A DNA stretch of 64,000 bases from Streptomyces alboniger (lineage in GTDB: Bacteria; Actinomycetota; Actinomycetes; Streptomycetales; Streptomycetaceae), in assembly GCF_008704395.1 (NCBI RefSeq), contig NZ_CP023695.1, positions 186,001 to 250,000 on the forward strand, in the 5' to 3' direction. The notes under the pieces are model-generated. The model was not told the DNA's origin and did not search any database. It was given only the letters and a program-made list of their open reading frames with translations. This document shows, piece by piece, positions 18,019-26,616 of this stretch (positions are counted from its first letter, which is position 1; each line of letters opens with the position of its first letter). Made by a program: the position numbers and the translations under genes.

Positions 18019-18615
18019 ATGACCCCCGACCCGAAGAGTGAACGGCGCAGCGAGCGCGCCCGCCGGGCGATCCTCGACGCGGCGTTCGACCTGGTGAGCC
18101 GTAAGGGCTTCGCGAAGGTGACCATCGAGGCCATCGCCGCCCAGGCCGGCGTGGGCAAGCCCACGATCTACCGTTGGTGGCGCTCCAAAGGCGCGGTGGT
18201 GCTGGAGGCGATGAACGAGGAACTCGGCGACGACTTCGCCTTCCCCGACACCGGCGACATCGCCGCCGACCTCACGACCCAGATCACCGCGGTGACCCAG
18301 CGGCTGATCACCGGCAGGATCAGCGAGGCCTTCAAAGGTGTCATGGGCGAGGCCCAGAACGACCCCGCGCTGATGAAGGCATTTCGCGAAACGATCCTCG
18401 AACCCAGCATCGCGGAGTGCCGGGCCCGCCTGGATTCCGCCGTTGCCGCCGGGCAGCTCCGCTCCGACGTGCCCACCGACGTGATGGTCGACCTCTTCTA
18501 CGCGCCGATCCACTACCGGCACTTCCTGGGCTTCGGCGACGACGCGGTCAGGCGGAGCGCCGACCTCGTCCAGGACGTCCTGCTCGGCCTGCAACCTCGG
18601 TCGGACGCGGGGTGA
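18019..18615 (+). CDS. TetR-family regulator
   Basis: 198 residues. The N-terminal helix-turn-helix is plain: ARRAILDAAFDLVSRKGFAK, VTIEAIAAQAGVGKPTIYRW and WRSKGAVVLEAM. The ligand domain ends in LFYAPIHYRHFLGF, typical of the TetR_C_11-like group. ATG 18019 is chosen over GTG 17998, which overlaps the operator region. It is divergent from RidA/ene-reductase and most likely represses both sides through the palindrome. Confidence 0.92.
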   Translation: MTPDPKSERRSERARRAILDAAFDLVSRKGFAKVTIEAIAAQAGVGKPTIYRWWRSKGAVVLEAMNEELGDDFAFPDTGDIAADLTTQITAVTQRLITGRISEAFKGVMGEAQNDPALMKAFRETILEPSIAECRARLDSAVAAGQLRSDVPTDVMVDLFYAPIHYRHFLGFGDDAVRRSADLVQDVLLGLQPRSDAG

Positions 18616-18668
18616 ACGTGCCCTCGTAGGAGGGGAGCCGTCTGCGTCGGTGAGGTGCTCAGGTCGTG

Positions 18669-19178
18669 TCAGGCCGGATGACCGGCGGTGATATCCCCTG
18701 CGTCGTGCAGCGTGAGTGCGGCCTGGTCGCCATGGTCGTCCGTAGCCGCCTTGGTGTGGGCGGCGATCGGGTCGAGGATGAAGGCGACGTGGTCGCCCGC
18801 GTCGTGCCGGCCGTGGATGCGCCCGGTGAACCACGCGAGGGCTTCGGTCAGTACGGGGGTTCCCCCCGGCCCTTCGTGCCACGGCAGACCATCGAATTTG
18901 TCGGTGTCGGCGCTGCACTGGGAGCCGAAGCGTGCGGCGAGGTCGTGGCGGTTCCGCGGCAGCAGGTGGACCGCGAGGGTGTGTGCTGCCAGGGCGAGCC
19001 GATAGGTGTGGTTGGCCTTGGAGAGCCACACGGCGAAGCGCACGGGTTGCAGCGAGCACTGGCTCGCGAAGCCGACGAGACAGCCGGCTCGCTGTCCGTC
19101 CGCCGCCGCGGTGACCACGTACACGGAGGGATCCGCGAGTGCGGTGAAGGCCGCGATGTCCTCGTCGTCCATGTCCAC
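18669..19178 (-). CDS. Flavin reductase-like (split-barrel FMN-binding) protein
   Basis: 169 residues. DPSVYVVTAAADGQRAGCLV, the flavin-loop region FASQCSLQPVRFAVWLSKANHTY and LAVHLLPRNRHDLAARFGSQ are the split-barrel FMN reductase pattern. Such proteins reduce free flavin for two-component oxygenases or act as small oxidoreductases. The start is GTG 19178 or ATG 19172; both have only a weak ribosome site. The neighbours give no obvious partner monooxygenase. Confidence 0.85.
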   Translation of the reverse strand: MDMDDEDIAAFTALADPSVYVVTAAADGQRAGCLVGFASQCSLQPVRFAVWLSKANHTYRLALAAHTLAVHLLPRNRHDLAARFGSQCSADTDKFDGLPWHEGPGGTPVLTEALAWFTGRIHGRHDAGDHVAFILDPIAAHTKAATDDHGDQAALTLHDAGDITAGHPA

Positions 19179-19457
19179 CTACCAAGGGGTCGTTGTCTGC
19201 CTGCCCACCTGCTGCCGAGCTGTTCGCCGCCTACGATCTCAGCGTCCGCCCGCCGAACGGCGCCTGACACTCGTGTCGCATGCGTCGCGGAAGTGGTGAT
19301 GGAAGACGGTTGCCCCGAGCGGACGTGTTGATGCGTATCCGGCCCACCGCCTGCCGTTGTCCTGACAGAGGGCGGGCGGAGTGCCTTGAGTTGCACCTTC
19401 CGTAGCGGCATGTGGTGCGGTGACTCACGTCCCGCCCCGCTGAGGAAGGCCCTGCTC

Positions 19458-20372
19458 ATGTATTCGTCGTTCATACCGCCGCGCCAGGTCAAGATCGGTG
19501 ATGCGGCGGCCTTCGTCGGCACCACACCACGGGCGATCCGTCACTACCACGAGATCGGCCTGCTTCCCGAGCCCGAGCGGGGCAGTGACGACCGGCGCCG
19601 CTACGGCTACGACGACATGATCCGGCTCCTGTGGATCCGCAGGATGGCCGACGCCGGGATCGCCCTGGACGACATCCGCAGCGCCTTCACCGACACGACT
19701 TCTGCTGGTGCTGACAGCGACAACGGCATCGCGGGCACCCTGGAACGGCTGGAGGAAACCCTCGTCGCCCAGGAGGCAGAACTGCGGCGACAGCGGACTG
19801 CCGTGCAGCGCATGCGCACCGAAGGCAGCCGGATAGGTCTGCTCTCCGACTTCGTCACCCGCCGCCTCAAGAGCCTGCCCGACGGCTCCCTGCGCCAGGC
19901 GGATCTGGACAGCCTGCTGGTCACGGAGCGGGTCTTCGGCCCGCTCGGTGCGGCCGTCCAGGCCACCCGCTTCATCGCCCTGGCCACCCACCCGGATCTG
20001 CGGGAGGAATCCGACCGCGTGGATGCCGCCGAGGAGACACTGGATGACACGGTCGCTGTCGATGACCCCCGCGTGGCCCAGGTGGCTGCCGAACGGCACG
20101 CCTTCGAAAAGGTGCTGCAAGCCGTCATCGAGGATTCCGGCCTGGCGCGGAGCGACGATGCGCTCTTCGACTCCTGGGACGCCTTGCACCCCGCTACCGC
20201 TGATGAGGGTGAGGACGAGGGCGGCCAAATCTCTGGCAGGGGGCAGGAGTCCATGAGCGCATTCGAAGCCACCGGGAAGATGCCCTACGACTTCTCCCCG
20301 GCCCGCCTGCGCTGCATGGAATTGGCCGAAGAACTCACCGCCCACGACTCGGGAGACCCGTCGACGAGGTGA
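19458..20372 (+). CDS. MerR-family regulator
   Basis: 304 residues, longer than a minimal MerR. The winged helix is RQVKIGDAAAFVGTTPRAIR, HYHEIGLLPEPERGSDDRRR and YGYDDMIRLLWIRRMADAGI. A coiled-coil dimer helix follows (GTLERLEETLVAQEAELRRQ), then a C-terminal helical domain of about 160 residues with no metal-binding Cys set, so it probably senses an organic ligand. ATG 19458 has GAGGAAGG upstream. The gene ends before a strong terminator. Confidence 0.9.
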   Translation: MYSSFIPPRQVKIGDAAAFVGTTPRAIRHYHEIGLLPEPERGSDDRRRYGYDDMIRLLWIRRMADAGIALDDIRSAFTDTTSAGADSDNGIAGTLERLEETLVAQEAELRRQRTAVQRMRTEGSRIGLLSDFVTRRLKSLPDGSLRQADLDSLLVTERVFGPLGAAVQATRFIALATHPDLREESDRVDAAEETLDDTVAVDDPRVAQVAAERHAFEKVLQAVIEDSGLARSDDALFDSWDALHPATADEGEDEGGQISGRGQESMSAFEATGKMPYDFSPARLRCMELAEELTAHDSGDPSTR

Positions 20373-20383
20373 GAGGTGCGGAT

Positions 20384-20415
20384 TTGCAGGCCAGGATCTG
20401 AGCCCTGGCCTGCAA
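20384..20415. terminator. Bidirectional terminator hairpin
   Basis: TTGCAGGCCAGG, eight-base loop, CCTGGCCTGCAA: a perfect 12-bp stem between the converging MerR and BLIP-like genes. Confidence 0.75.
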
Positions 20416-20478
20416 GTCGAGCTGCGCGGCCGAGCCGTTCAGACCTCAGACAGCCATGACGCGCCCACTCCTACGCGG

Positions 20479-21024
20479 TCAGTTCAGGCCGTACTGCGCG
20501 CGGCTGACCACCTTGCCGTTGGTGAAGGTGAACGCGGCATTGCCGTAGGTGCGGGACTGTTCGCACAAGTAGCTGGCGGACTTCGCACCGGCCGCCTCTG
20601 CGTCGGCGATGCGCACGCACACACCCTTGCCCGCGATGCTGTGCATCTGGGCGATGGTCTTGCCCTTGGTGATCTTCTTGTACTTCGCCTTCGTCATCTT
20701 GCCGTTCGACTGCTTACCGTCGAGGCTGTTCTGCGACTTCATGGCGAGCTTGCCGTTGCCGAAGGAGAACATCGCGGAGCTGTACCGCTTGTTGCCCTTG
20801 CACTCGTACACCTTGCTGGAGTAGCCGGAACCGCCGCTGCTCGATGTGAGCTTGCAGGCGCCGCGGCCGGCGGCGGTGTGCATCTTGGAGATGCTCGACC
20901 CCAGCTTGACCTTGTCGTACTCGGCGCGCGTGATGGTCGGCGAGGCCGCCTGCGCGGCGGGGGCCAAGGCGGCGGTGAGAGCGGCGGCGAGCAGACCGGA
21001 GACGGCCAGCGTCTTGCGTGACAT
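20479..21024 (-). CDS. Secreted tandem BLIP-like protein
   Basis: 181 residues. A Sec signal peptide (MSRKTLAVSGLLAAALTAAL, cut after AQA) precedes two homologous modules of about 75 residues. Each opens with TRAEYDKVKLGSSISKMHTA or TKAKYKKITKGKTIAQMHSI, then has a paired Cys, and closes with AMFSFGNGKLAMKSQNSL or AAFTFTNGKVVSRAQYGL. This is the architecture of the beta-lactamase inhibitor protein BLIP (BamE/SmpA-like fold in tandem). Whether it inhibits a beta-lactamase is not known; several Streptomyces BLIP homologues do not. ATG 21024 has AGGAAC upstream. Confidence 0.85.
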   Translation of the reverse strand: MSRKTLAVSGLLAAALTAALAPAAQAASPTITRAEYDKVKLGSSISKMHTAAGRGACKLTSSSGGSGYSSKVYECKGNKRYSSAMFSFGNGKLAMKSQNSLDGKQSNGKMTKAKYKKITKGKTIAQMHSIAGKGVCVRIADAEAAGAKSASYLCEQSRTYGNAAFTFTNGKVVSRAQYGLN

Positions 21025-21248
21025 GCGTGTTCCTGTTCTTGCTGGGGTGACATACCTGTGAGTGATACGGCGGAGACGCGGCTCGCACCGGCCGCGCGAG
21101 GCGAGCGGAGCAAGGACCTGCGTCCCCGAATGATCTTGACTCTCAAGGTGGCTCGTTGGTTGTGCTCCAGGCCAACAAAATGTGATGTGTCTCCGGTGAC
21201 GCGATGTCACCAGCGGCTGGCTCCCCACCTCATGTCGAAAGCCACCTC

Positions 21249-22094
21249 ATGAGACCTTCGTTACGCGTCTCCAAGACCGCACGCGTCCCCATCACCGCAC
21301 GCATCTCCATGACCGCCTCTCTGGCGGCCGCTCTCGCCTGTCTCACCTGGCCCGCGGGAGCGGAGGGTGGATCCGGCCGACAGCGCGGACGGACGCGTCG
21401 TCGCCTTCATGTCGTCGGCGAGCAACCTGATGTCCGGAACGGACGTGCCCAACAACGTCTTCTACCGGACAGCTCCCGGTGCGCCCCTCAAGCGCGTGGT
21501 GGTGCCGGGTGAGTCGACGATGTTGCCCCGCCTGTCCGATTCCGGGCGCCACTCGACGTTCACGTGGTACTCGGCCACGACCCAGAAGTACTCCGTCCAC
21601 GCGATGGACCTGCACACCGGGCGCGTCACACCCGTGGCGCCCGCGCTGGCGGGCGGTTACCGCGCGGACTACGGCGCCGCACCACTCAGCGCCGACGGAC
21701 GGTACGTCGCCTGCGTGGCCGAGACCGCCGCCGACGAGAACGGCGTGTCCCGCTGCCGGATCATGTGCTCCTGGACCGCCGGACCGAGCGGCTGTGGCGG
21801 GCGGGCCCGTCCACGAACCGCGACTGTCAGGACATCTCCCTGAGTGCCGACGGCTCGAAGCTGCTCCTCAACACGGCCGACGCCGACCGCAGGACGCTGG
21901 GGCTGGTCCTGCGCGATCCGAGCACCGGCCAGGAGGAACTGCTCTCACCGGGGCAGGACGGCAAACCCGTCACTGCGGGCCGGGCGGCGCTGAGCGCGGA
22001 CGAGTCGCCGGCCGTCTTCGACTCGTACCACCCCGGCCTGGTCCCCGACGACACCAATCCGATCGGAGACGTCTTCGTGCGCACCCTGGGCTGA
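21249..22094 (+). pseudogene. Decayed secreted TolB-like beta-propeller gene
   Basis: A signal-peptide start (ATG 21249, MTASLAAALACLTWPAGAEG region) changes frame at about 21360 into ADGRVVAFMSSASNLMSGTD, GRYVACVAETAADENG and similar WD40-like Tol repeats. At about 21770 the frame changes back to LLDRRTERLWRAGP, DISLSADGSKLLLNTADAD and DPIGDVFVRTLG-type text ending at 22094. Two frame changes, and a mature part that begins too soon after the signal, show internal loss. Such proteins are secreted or surface propellers; this copy cannot be made intact unless there are sequencing errors. Confidence 0.65.
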
Positions 22095-22123
22095 ACCGCC
22101 TGCCCCGTCTGAACCGCCGTCAC

Positions 22124-22159
22124 GCGGGGCCGGCACCCGTCTCCGCGTACCGGCCCCGC
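22124..22159. terminator. Terminator-like hairpin
   Basis: GCGGGGCCGG, 16-base loop, CCGGCCCCGC. It lies between the decayed propeller gene and the end of the deiminase gene. Confidence 0.6.
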
Positions 22160-22166
22160 CGGAGGG

Positions 22167-24116
22167 TTACGCCGTGGGCCACCAGGGCGCGCGGGTGTCC
22201 CGCAGCGTGTTGGTGCCGCAGTGCACCTCACCCAAGCCGATGTGGTACGTGTACCAGTCGTCGATGTAGGTCGTGGTGAATCCCGCCTTGGCGTACACGG
22301 AGTTCACCGCCTCGGTGAAGATGTCCCGGCCGTCGATGACCGGTCCCCACTGCTTGGGTGCCAGATAGCGGGTCGGGCTCAGCAGGACGCCGTTGACGGC
22401 GCCGGGGACGTAGGCGCTGTTCGGCCGGACCGCGGCCGCGTCAGCTCCGGCACCGCCCGCCGAGTCCCGGCCGCTGCGCGCCTCGTCGGCGCCGCGCAGC
22501 TGGTTGAACTCCTTCAGGGACTCGGGGCCCATGCGGCGCAGCTTGCGGCTGCCGCTCAGGTCCGCGCTCGCGTCGGAGTCCCGCGTGTACAGGCCGGGCA
22601 CCCGCACGATCTCCGCGTCGGTGACGCCGGTCTCGCGCTTGAGGATCTCCAGGTTGGCCTCGATGCGTTTGGCCGCCACCTTGTTGTCGGTGTGGAACGA
22701 GGCCTTGGCGAGCACCTGGTCGATGGTCTCCTTGGGCGCGGGGACCTCGCTGCCGCGCGGGACGGAGAACATCTTCGTCCCGCCGTGCCCGTCCCGCTTG
22801 GCCTTGCGGAGCAGCTCCACCCCGGCGGCCGGGTCGGCGACGCCGATGCGCCAGCCGCGCTCGGTGTCGGCGGGCAGGAACTGGACGAACTCGTCCACGT
22901 GCCCGACCGCCAGCCACGACGTGTCGAGCAGCAGCGGCGCCTGGGCTCCCTGCGAGGACAGGAACGTACGCATCGACTTGGCGGGCTTGGAGCCGGAGTC
23001 GGCCCGGTAGCCCTGGATGATGCGGCCTGCCGGGTAGCTCTTGCCGTTCAGCGTGTACGGCGGAATGGTCTCCAGGTTGCCCATGGAGTTGAGCGTCCAC
23101 TCCTCGTTCACCGTCGGCTTGCCGACCTGGACCACGCCCACGTCCGGCCCGCGCAGCTTCTCGAACAGCTCGCGGCCCGCGTCCCGGTCGGGCTGCGCGG
23201 ACCGGATCATGACCCGCATCGTGTGCTGCTTGCCTCCCGGGCCCGGCATGCCGGCGTAGGCCGGCTCGACGAAGTCCTGCGCCCACGGGTCACCGTACTT
23301 GGTGAAGGTCGTCAGCGGCTTGTCGATGCCGGCGTCCTTCACCTGCTTGGCCAGTTCCTTGACGAACTTGCGCTGGTCACGGCCGTAGGAACCGGCGCCC
23401 TTCACCTTGGTGACGAGGACTTCCTCGGCACGTTGCAGGTGATGGTGGGTCAGTACGGGTGCGGTGCGCAGCACGACGTCGTCGGAGCGGGACGTGCCGC
23501 CGCCGGTGACCGTGAACCGGACCTTCACCTCTCCGTTCCACTTCCGTGCGTCGCGCACCACGTCCGTGGCCTCAACGCCCAGCTCGACACCGGCGCGCAG
23601 TTCCGCGGCGGACAGCCGGTCGGCGGGCCGCAGCAGGGACCAGCGGCCGTCGCGCTTGATGAACAGGTGCGCCTTCTTGGCGTCGGCACCGATCGCCTTG
23701 ACGGTGCCGTGGCTGCCGGCCGGGGTCTCGGTCAGCGGCACGGTCCTCAGGCGGGCCAGGTCGGCTGCGTCACGCGCACCGTTGACCTTGGTGTCGGAAC
23801 CGTCGTTGCACCGGGCGAGCTTCGCGTCCGACAGGGGCCTGCCCTGGGCGTCCTTGACGGGACAGCGCTTCGCGTCGTCGTCGATGTTCGGCAGCACGAT
23901 CGCGCCGCGCCGCGCCGTCCAGGTGTTCTCGCCCGCCGAGTCGCTCGTACCCTCGACGTCGACACTGCCGTCCCGGTTCACGTCCGCCCGCAGGTCGGGG
24001 ACTTGGGCCGGTGCGTCCCGGGCACCGGAATCGGCGATGGCCGTGGCTCCCGTGGCCGCGAGTATCCCGGCTACGCCGGTCGCAAGAGTGACGTTTCTCC
24101 ATCTGTGCGGTCGCAC
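22167..24116 (-). CDS. Secreted protein-arginine deiminase (PAD) family enzyme
   Basis: 649 residues, near human PAD length. A signal peptide (LATGVAGILAATGATAIADS) is followed by an N-terminal region with a DVNRDGSVDV calcium-type loop, a middle domain, and a catalytic PAD domain. Catalytic motifs match vertebrate PADs: DPWAQDFVEPAYA (Asp, about residue 280), WLAVGHVDEFVQFLPA (His-x-Asp, about 403-405) and GLGEVHCGTNTLRD (nucleophilic Cys, about 628). It should convert peptidyl-arginine to citrulline outside the cell, possibly with calcium. GTG 24116 has AAGGAGGGG directly upstream. It is divergent from the phosphodiesterase pair. Confidence 0.93.
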   Translation of the reverse strand: MRPHRWRNVTLATGVAGILAATGATAIADSGARDAPAQVPDLRADVNRDGSVDVEGTSDSAGENTWTARRGAIVLPNIDDDAKRCPVKDAQGRPLSDAKLARCNDGSDTKVNGARDAADLARLRTVPLTETPAGSHGTVKAIGADAKKAHLFIKRDGRWSLLRPADRLSAAELRAGVELGVEATDVVRDARKWNGEVKVRFTVTGGGTSRSDDVVLRTAPVLTHHHLQRAEEVLVTKVKGAGSYGRDQRKFVKELAKQVKDAGIDKPLTTFTKYGDPWAQDFVEPAYAGMPGPGGKQHTMRVMIRSAQPDRDAGRELFEKLRGPDVGVVQVGKPTVNEEWTLNSMGNLETIPPYTLNGKSYPAGRIIQGYRADSGSKPAKSMRTFLSSQGAQAPLLLDTSWLAVGHVDEFVQFLPADTERGWRIGVADPAAGVELLRKAKRDGHGGTKMFSVPRGSEVPAPKETIDQVLAKASFHTDNKVAAKRIEANLEILKRETGVTDAEIVRVPGLYTRDSDASADLSGSRKLRRMGPESLKEFNQLRGADEARSGRDSAGGAGADAAAVRPNSAYVPGAVNGVLLSPTRYLAPKQWGPVIDGRDIFTEAVNSVYAKAGFTTTYIDDWYTYHIGLGEVHCGTNTLRDTRAPWWPTA

Positions 24117-24375
24117 AGTTCCCCTCCTTGGTCCCCGGCCCTCTGGTCAGGTGGTCGGTCGGCGAGGGCCGTTGACCTTAAGGAGGCGCGAGGAGCCCAG
24201 GAGGTTGTCAGGGCGCCGGGAATTGTCCAAGATCACAGGCTTCGCAGGGACAACAGGCCGCGGGACGACAGGCGTACGGGACGCGTACGTAACAGAATTC
24301 GCCGTAACGCTTCTCCTGGTTCACGCGTGACTGGTGGGCTGACCGCGCTCAACCCAACGATCACAGGAGGCGTAC

Positions 24376-24954
24376 GTGAATCTGGTCGTCAACGGCGACG
24401 CGGAGAGCGGGGCGGGCGGCACCGCCGACCCCGTCGCGGAGGTCCGCGGCTGGCGGGTCGCTCAGGGTGCCCCGGCGCTCATCGCCTACAGCCTCGGCGG
24501 TGGCTACCCGACCGCTTCGGACCCTGGTCCGGCCCGGCGCGGCAGCCGCTTCTTCTCCGGCGGCAACAGCGCCCGTACCGCCCTGGTCCAGGACATCCCC
24601 CTGCCCGGGACCGGCCCGACCGGGCGCCGGGCCGTGGACGCGGGACGGGTGCGCTACACCCTGTCCGCCTGGCTCGGGGGCTACGCCGGTCAGGAGGACG
24701 GCGCCCGGCTCTCCGTGGAGTTCCGTGACGCCAAGGGCACGCCGGTCGCCCTGAGCGTGCTCGGCCCCGTCGGCGCCGGGGACCGGCAGGGCCGCACGGG
24801 CCTTGTGGAGCGGACCGCCGAGGCCGCCGTGCCGCCCACTGCCCGCTCGGCGCGGCTCCTCCTCGTCTTCACCCGCAGCGGCGGCGGCACCTCCAACGAC
24901 GGCTACGCGGACGCCCTCTCCCTCACCCTCAGCGCCGACGGAGGCCACCGATGA
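24376..24954 (+). CDS. Carbohydrate-binding-like beta-sandwich protein, partner of PhoD
   Basis: 192 residues from GTG 24376, with AGGAGG upstream. It opens LVVNGDAESGAGGT, as in many actinobacterial jelly-roll binding modules, and contains SRFFSGGNSARTALVQDI, YTLSAWLGGYAGQEDGARLS and ARLLLVFTRSGGGTSNDGYA. No catalytic residues are evident and no signal peptide is visible. The stop overlaps the PhoD start (ATGA), so the two are co-translated and may act together on a glycan- or glycerol-phosphate polymer. The binding role is inferred from fold pattern only. Confidence 0.6.
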   Translation: MNLVVNGDAESGAGGTADPVAEVRGWRVAQGAPALIAYSLGGGYPTASDPGPARRGSRFFSGGNSARTALVQDIPLPGTGPTGRRAVDAGRVRYTLSAWLGGYAGQEDGARLSVEFRDAKGTPVALSVLGPVGAGDRQGRTGLVERTAEAAVPPTARSARLLLVFTRSGGGTSNDGYADALSLTLSADGGHR

Positions 24955-26516
24955 CCGTCAACCGCCGTGATCTGCTGAAGGCCGCCGCGGCCGCCGGTGC
25001 CCTCAACCTCGCCTGGCCGCTGGCCGCGGGGCTCACCCCCGCGCAGGCCCGTGAGGCGGCCGAGCGCCTGGGCGCCGAGTACGACCCGGCGCCGTTCACC
25101 CTCGGTGTGGCATCCGGTGATCCGCAGCCGCACTCGGTGCTCCTGTGGACCAGACTCGCGCCCGAACCCCTCGCAGCCGAGCAGAGACTTCCCGAGGTCG
25201 TAGAGGTCGACTGGGTGGTCGCCAGGGACTCCCGGCTGCGCCACGTCGTCGCCAGCGGCACCGCGCCGGCGTCCGCGACGCTCGGCCACAGCGTGCACGT
25301 GCCGGTGGGCGGTCTCGCGCCCGGTCGCCACTACTGGTACGCGTTCAAGGCGCTCGGCAGAACCAGCCGCGTCGGGCGTACGAAGACCGCGCCGCGCGGC
25401 CGGGTCTCCAAGGTCACCTTCGCCGCCGCCAACTGCCAGGCGTTCCACGACGGTTTCTACGCCGCGCACCGCGGTATCGCCCGCGAGAACGTGGACTTCG
25501 TCATCCACCTCGGCGACTACATCTACGAGCACGGTCAGGTCGGCGGCGTACCGGAGGCGCACGTACGCGATCACGACGGGCCGGAGATCCTCACGCTCGC
25601 CGACTACCGCAAGCGGCACGCCCTGTACAAGGGCGACAAGTCGCTGCGCGAGGCGCACGCCGCCCATCCGTGGTTCCTGACCTGGGACGACCACGAGGTC
25701 GTCAACGACTACAGCGGCACCGGGGGTGGGGCCCCGTTCATGCGCCGCCGCGCGGCCGCCTACCAGGCGTGGTTCGAGCACATGCCGCACCGCGACTCCT
25801 TCGGCGGCATGGCCCTGCCCGACCCCGAGATCCACCGCGTACGCCGCTGGGGCGACCTGCTCGAACTCAGCGTTCTCGACCTGCGCTCTTACCGCTCCGC
25901 GCAGAACCTGCCCGACGGGACCATCCTCGGCGCCGAGCAGAAGGCCTGGCTCAAGCGGACCGTCGACCGCGCCCCGGACTCCTGGCACGTGTGGGCCAAC
26001 TCGATCATGCTGAGCCAGCTGCGGGGCAGGCCGGGCGGCTCGTACATGTTCACCGACCAGTGGGACGGCTTCCTCGCCGAGCGCAAGGAGGTCCTCGGAC
26101 ACGTGCACAGGAGCGGCCTGGAGGACCTGGTCGTCATCACCGGTGACTGGCACTCGGCGTTCGTCGACGACGTCCGCACCGACTTCGACCAGCCCGACTC
26201 ACCCCTGGTGGGCACGGAGTTCACCGCCCACTCGGTGACCTCCGGCGCCTATTCACCCGAGTGGAACGCCGCCAACGGCCCCCTCATGGGCAAGGCCAAC
26301 CCGCACCTGAAGTACTTCGAGGGCAACCGGTACGGCTACGACGTGTACGAGGTGACGCCCCGGCGCTTCACCACGCACATGCGGGTCGTCGCCGACCGCC
26401 GCGACCCGGACTCCCCCGTGACCACGCTGACGAAGTTCCACGTGGACCGCGGCAAGGCCGGTTCCTACGAGGACGAGGGGACCAAGGGGTCGCCTGCGCA
26501 GTACCGCAGGGACTAA
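24951..26516 (+). CDS. phoD: PhoD-family alkaline phosphatase/phosphodiesterase, Tat-exported
   Basis: 521 residues. A Tat signal (NRRDLLKAAAAAGALN, then LTPAQA) precedes the PhoD N-terminal domain (FTLGVASGDPQPHSVLLWTR). The metallophosphatase core follows: FAAANCQAFHDG, VDFVIHLGDYIYEHG, LTWDDHEVVNDYSG, DLVVITGDWHSAFVDDV and FTAHSVTSGAYS. PhoD enzymes are calcium/iron phosphodiesterases that release phosphate from teichoic-acid or phospholipid esters outside the cell. It is coupled to the upstream binding-type protein. I found no clear tandem PhoP box, only one GTTCACG unit at about 24320. Confidence 0.93.
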   Translation: MTVNRRDLLKAAAAAGALNLAWPLAAGLTPAQAREAAERLGAEYDPAPFTLGVASGDPQPHSVLLWTRLAPEPLAAEQRLPEVVEVDWVVARDSRLRHVVASGTAPASATLGHSVHVPVGGLAPGRHYWYAFKALGRTSRVGRTKTAPRGRVSKVTFAAANCQAFHDGFYAAHRGIARENVDFVIHLGDYIYEHGQVGGVPEAHVRDHDGPEILTLADYRKRHALYKGDKSLREAHAAHPWFLTWDDHEVVNDYSGTGGGAPFMRRRAAAYQAWFEHMPHRDSFGGMALPDPEIHRVRRWGDLLELSVLDLRSYRSAQNLPDGTILGAEQKAWLKRTVDRAPDSWHVWANSIMLSQLRGRPGGSYMFTDQWDGFLAERKEVLGHVHRSGLEDLVVITGDWHSAFVDDVRTDFDQPDSPLVGTEFTAHSVTSGAYSPEWNAANGPLMGKANPHLKYFEGNRYGYDVYEVTPRRFTTHMRVVADRRDPDSPVTTLTKFHVDRGKAGSYEDEGTKGSPAQYRRD

Positions 26517-26616
26517 AGCCTGTTACGGGTGGTGCGGGAGCGGGGCGGCAACGGACCCGGGGGCGGGCAGCCGTGGTGCCTGCCGCCGGCCGAGCGGCTG
26601 CGCCGCACCCGTGGCC

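Noticed and set aside
16291..19185. A single 964-codon minus-strand frame spanning four genes
   Set aside because: Only its last 365 codons (the ene-reductase) have family motifs; the rest is antisense or out of frame to RidA, TetR and flavin reductase.
24300..24345. PhoP box in front of the PhoD pair
   Set aside because: Only one GTTCACG-type unit is seen; a tandem direct repeat is needed.
22221..24728. An 835-codon plus-strand frame
   Set aside because: Antisense to the deiminase and then out of frame to the binding protein; no recognisable motifs.
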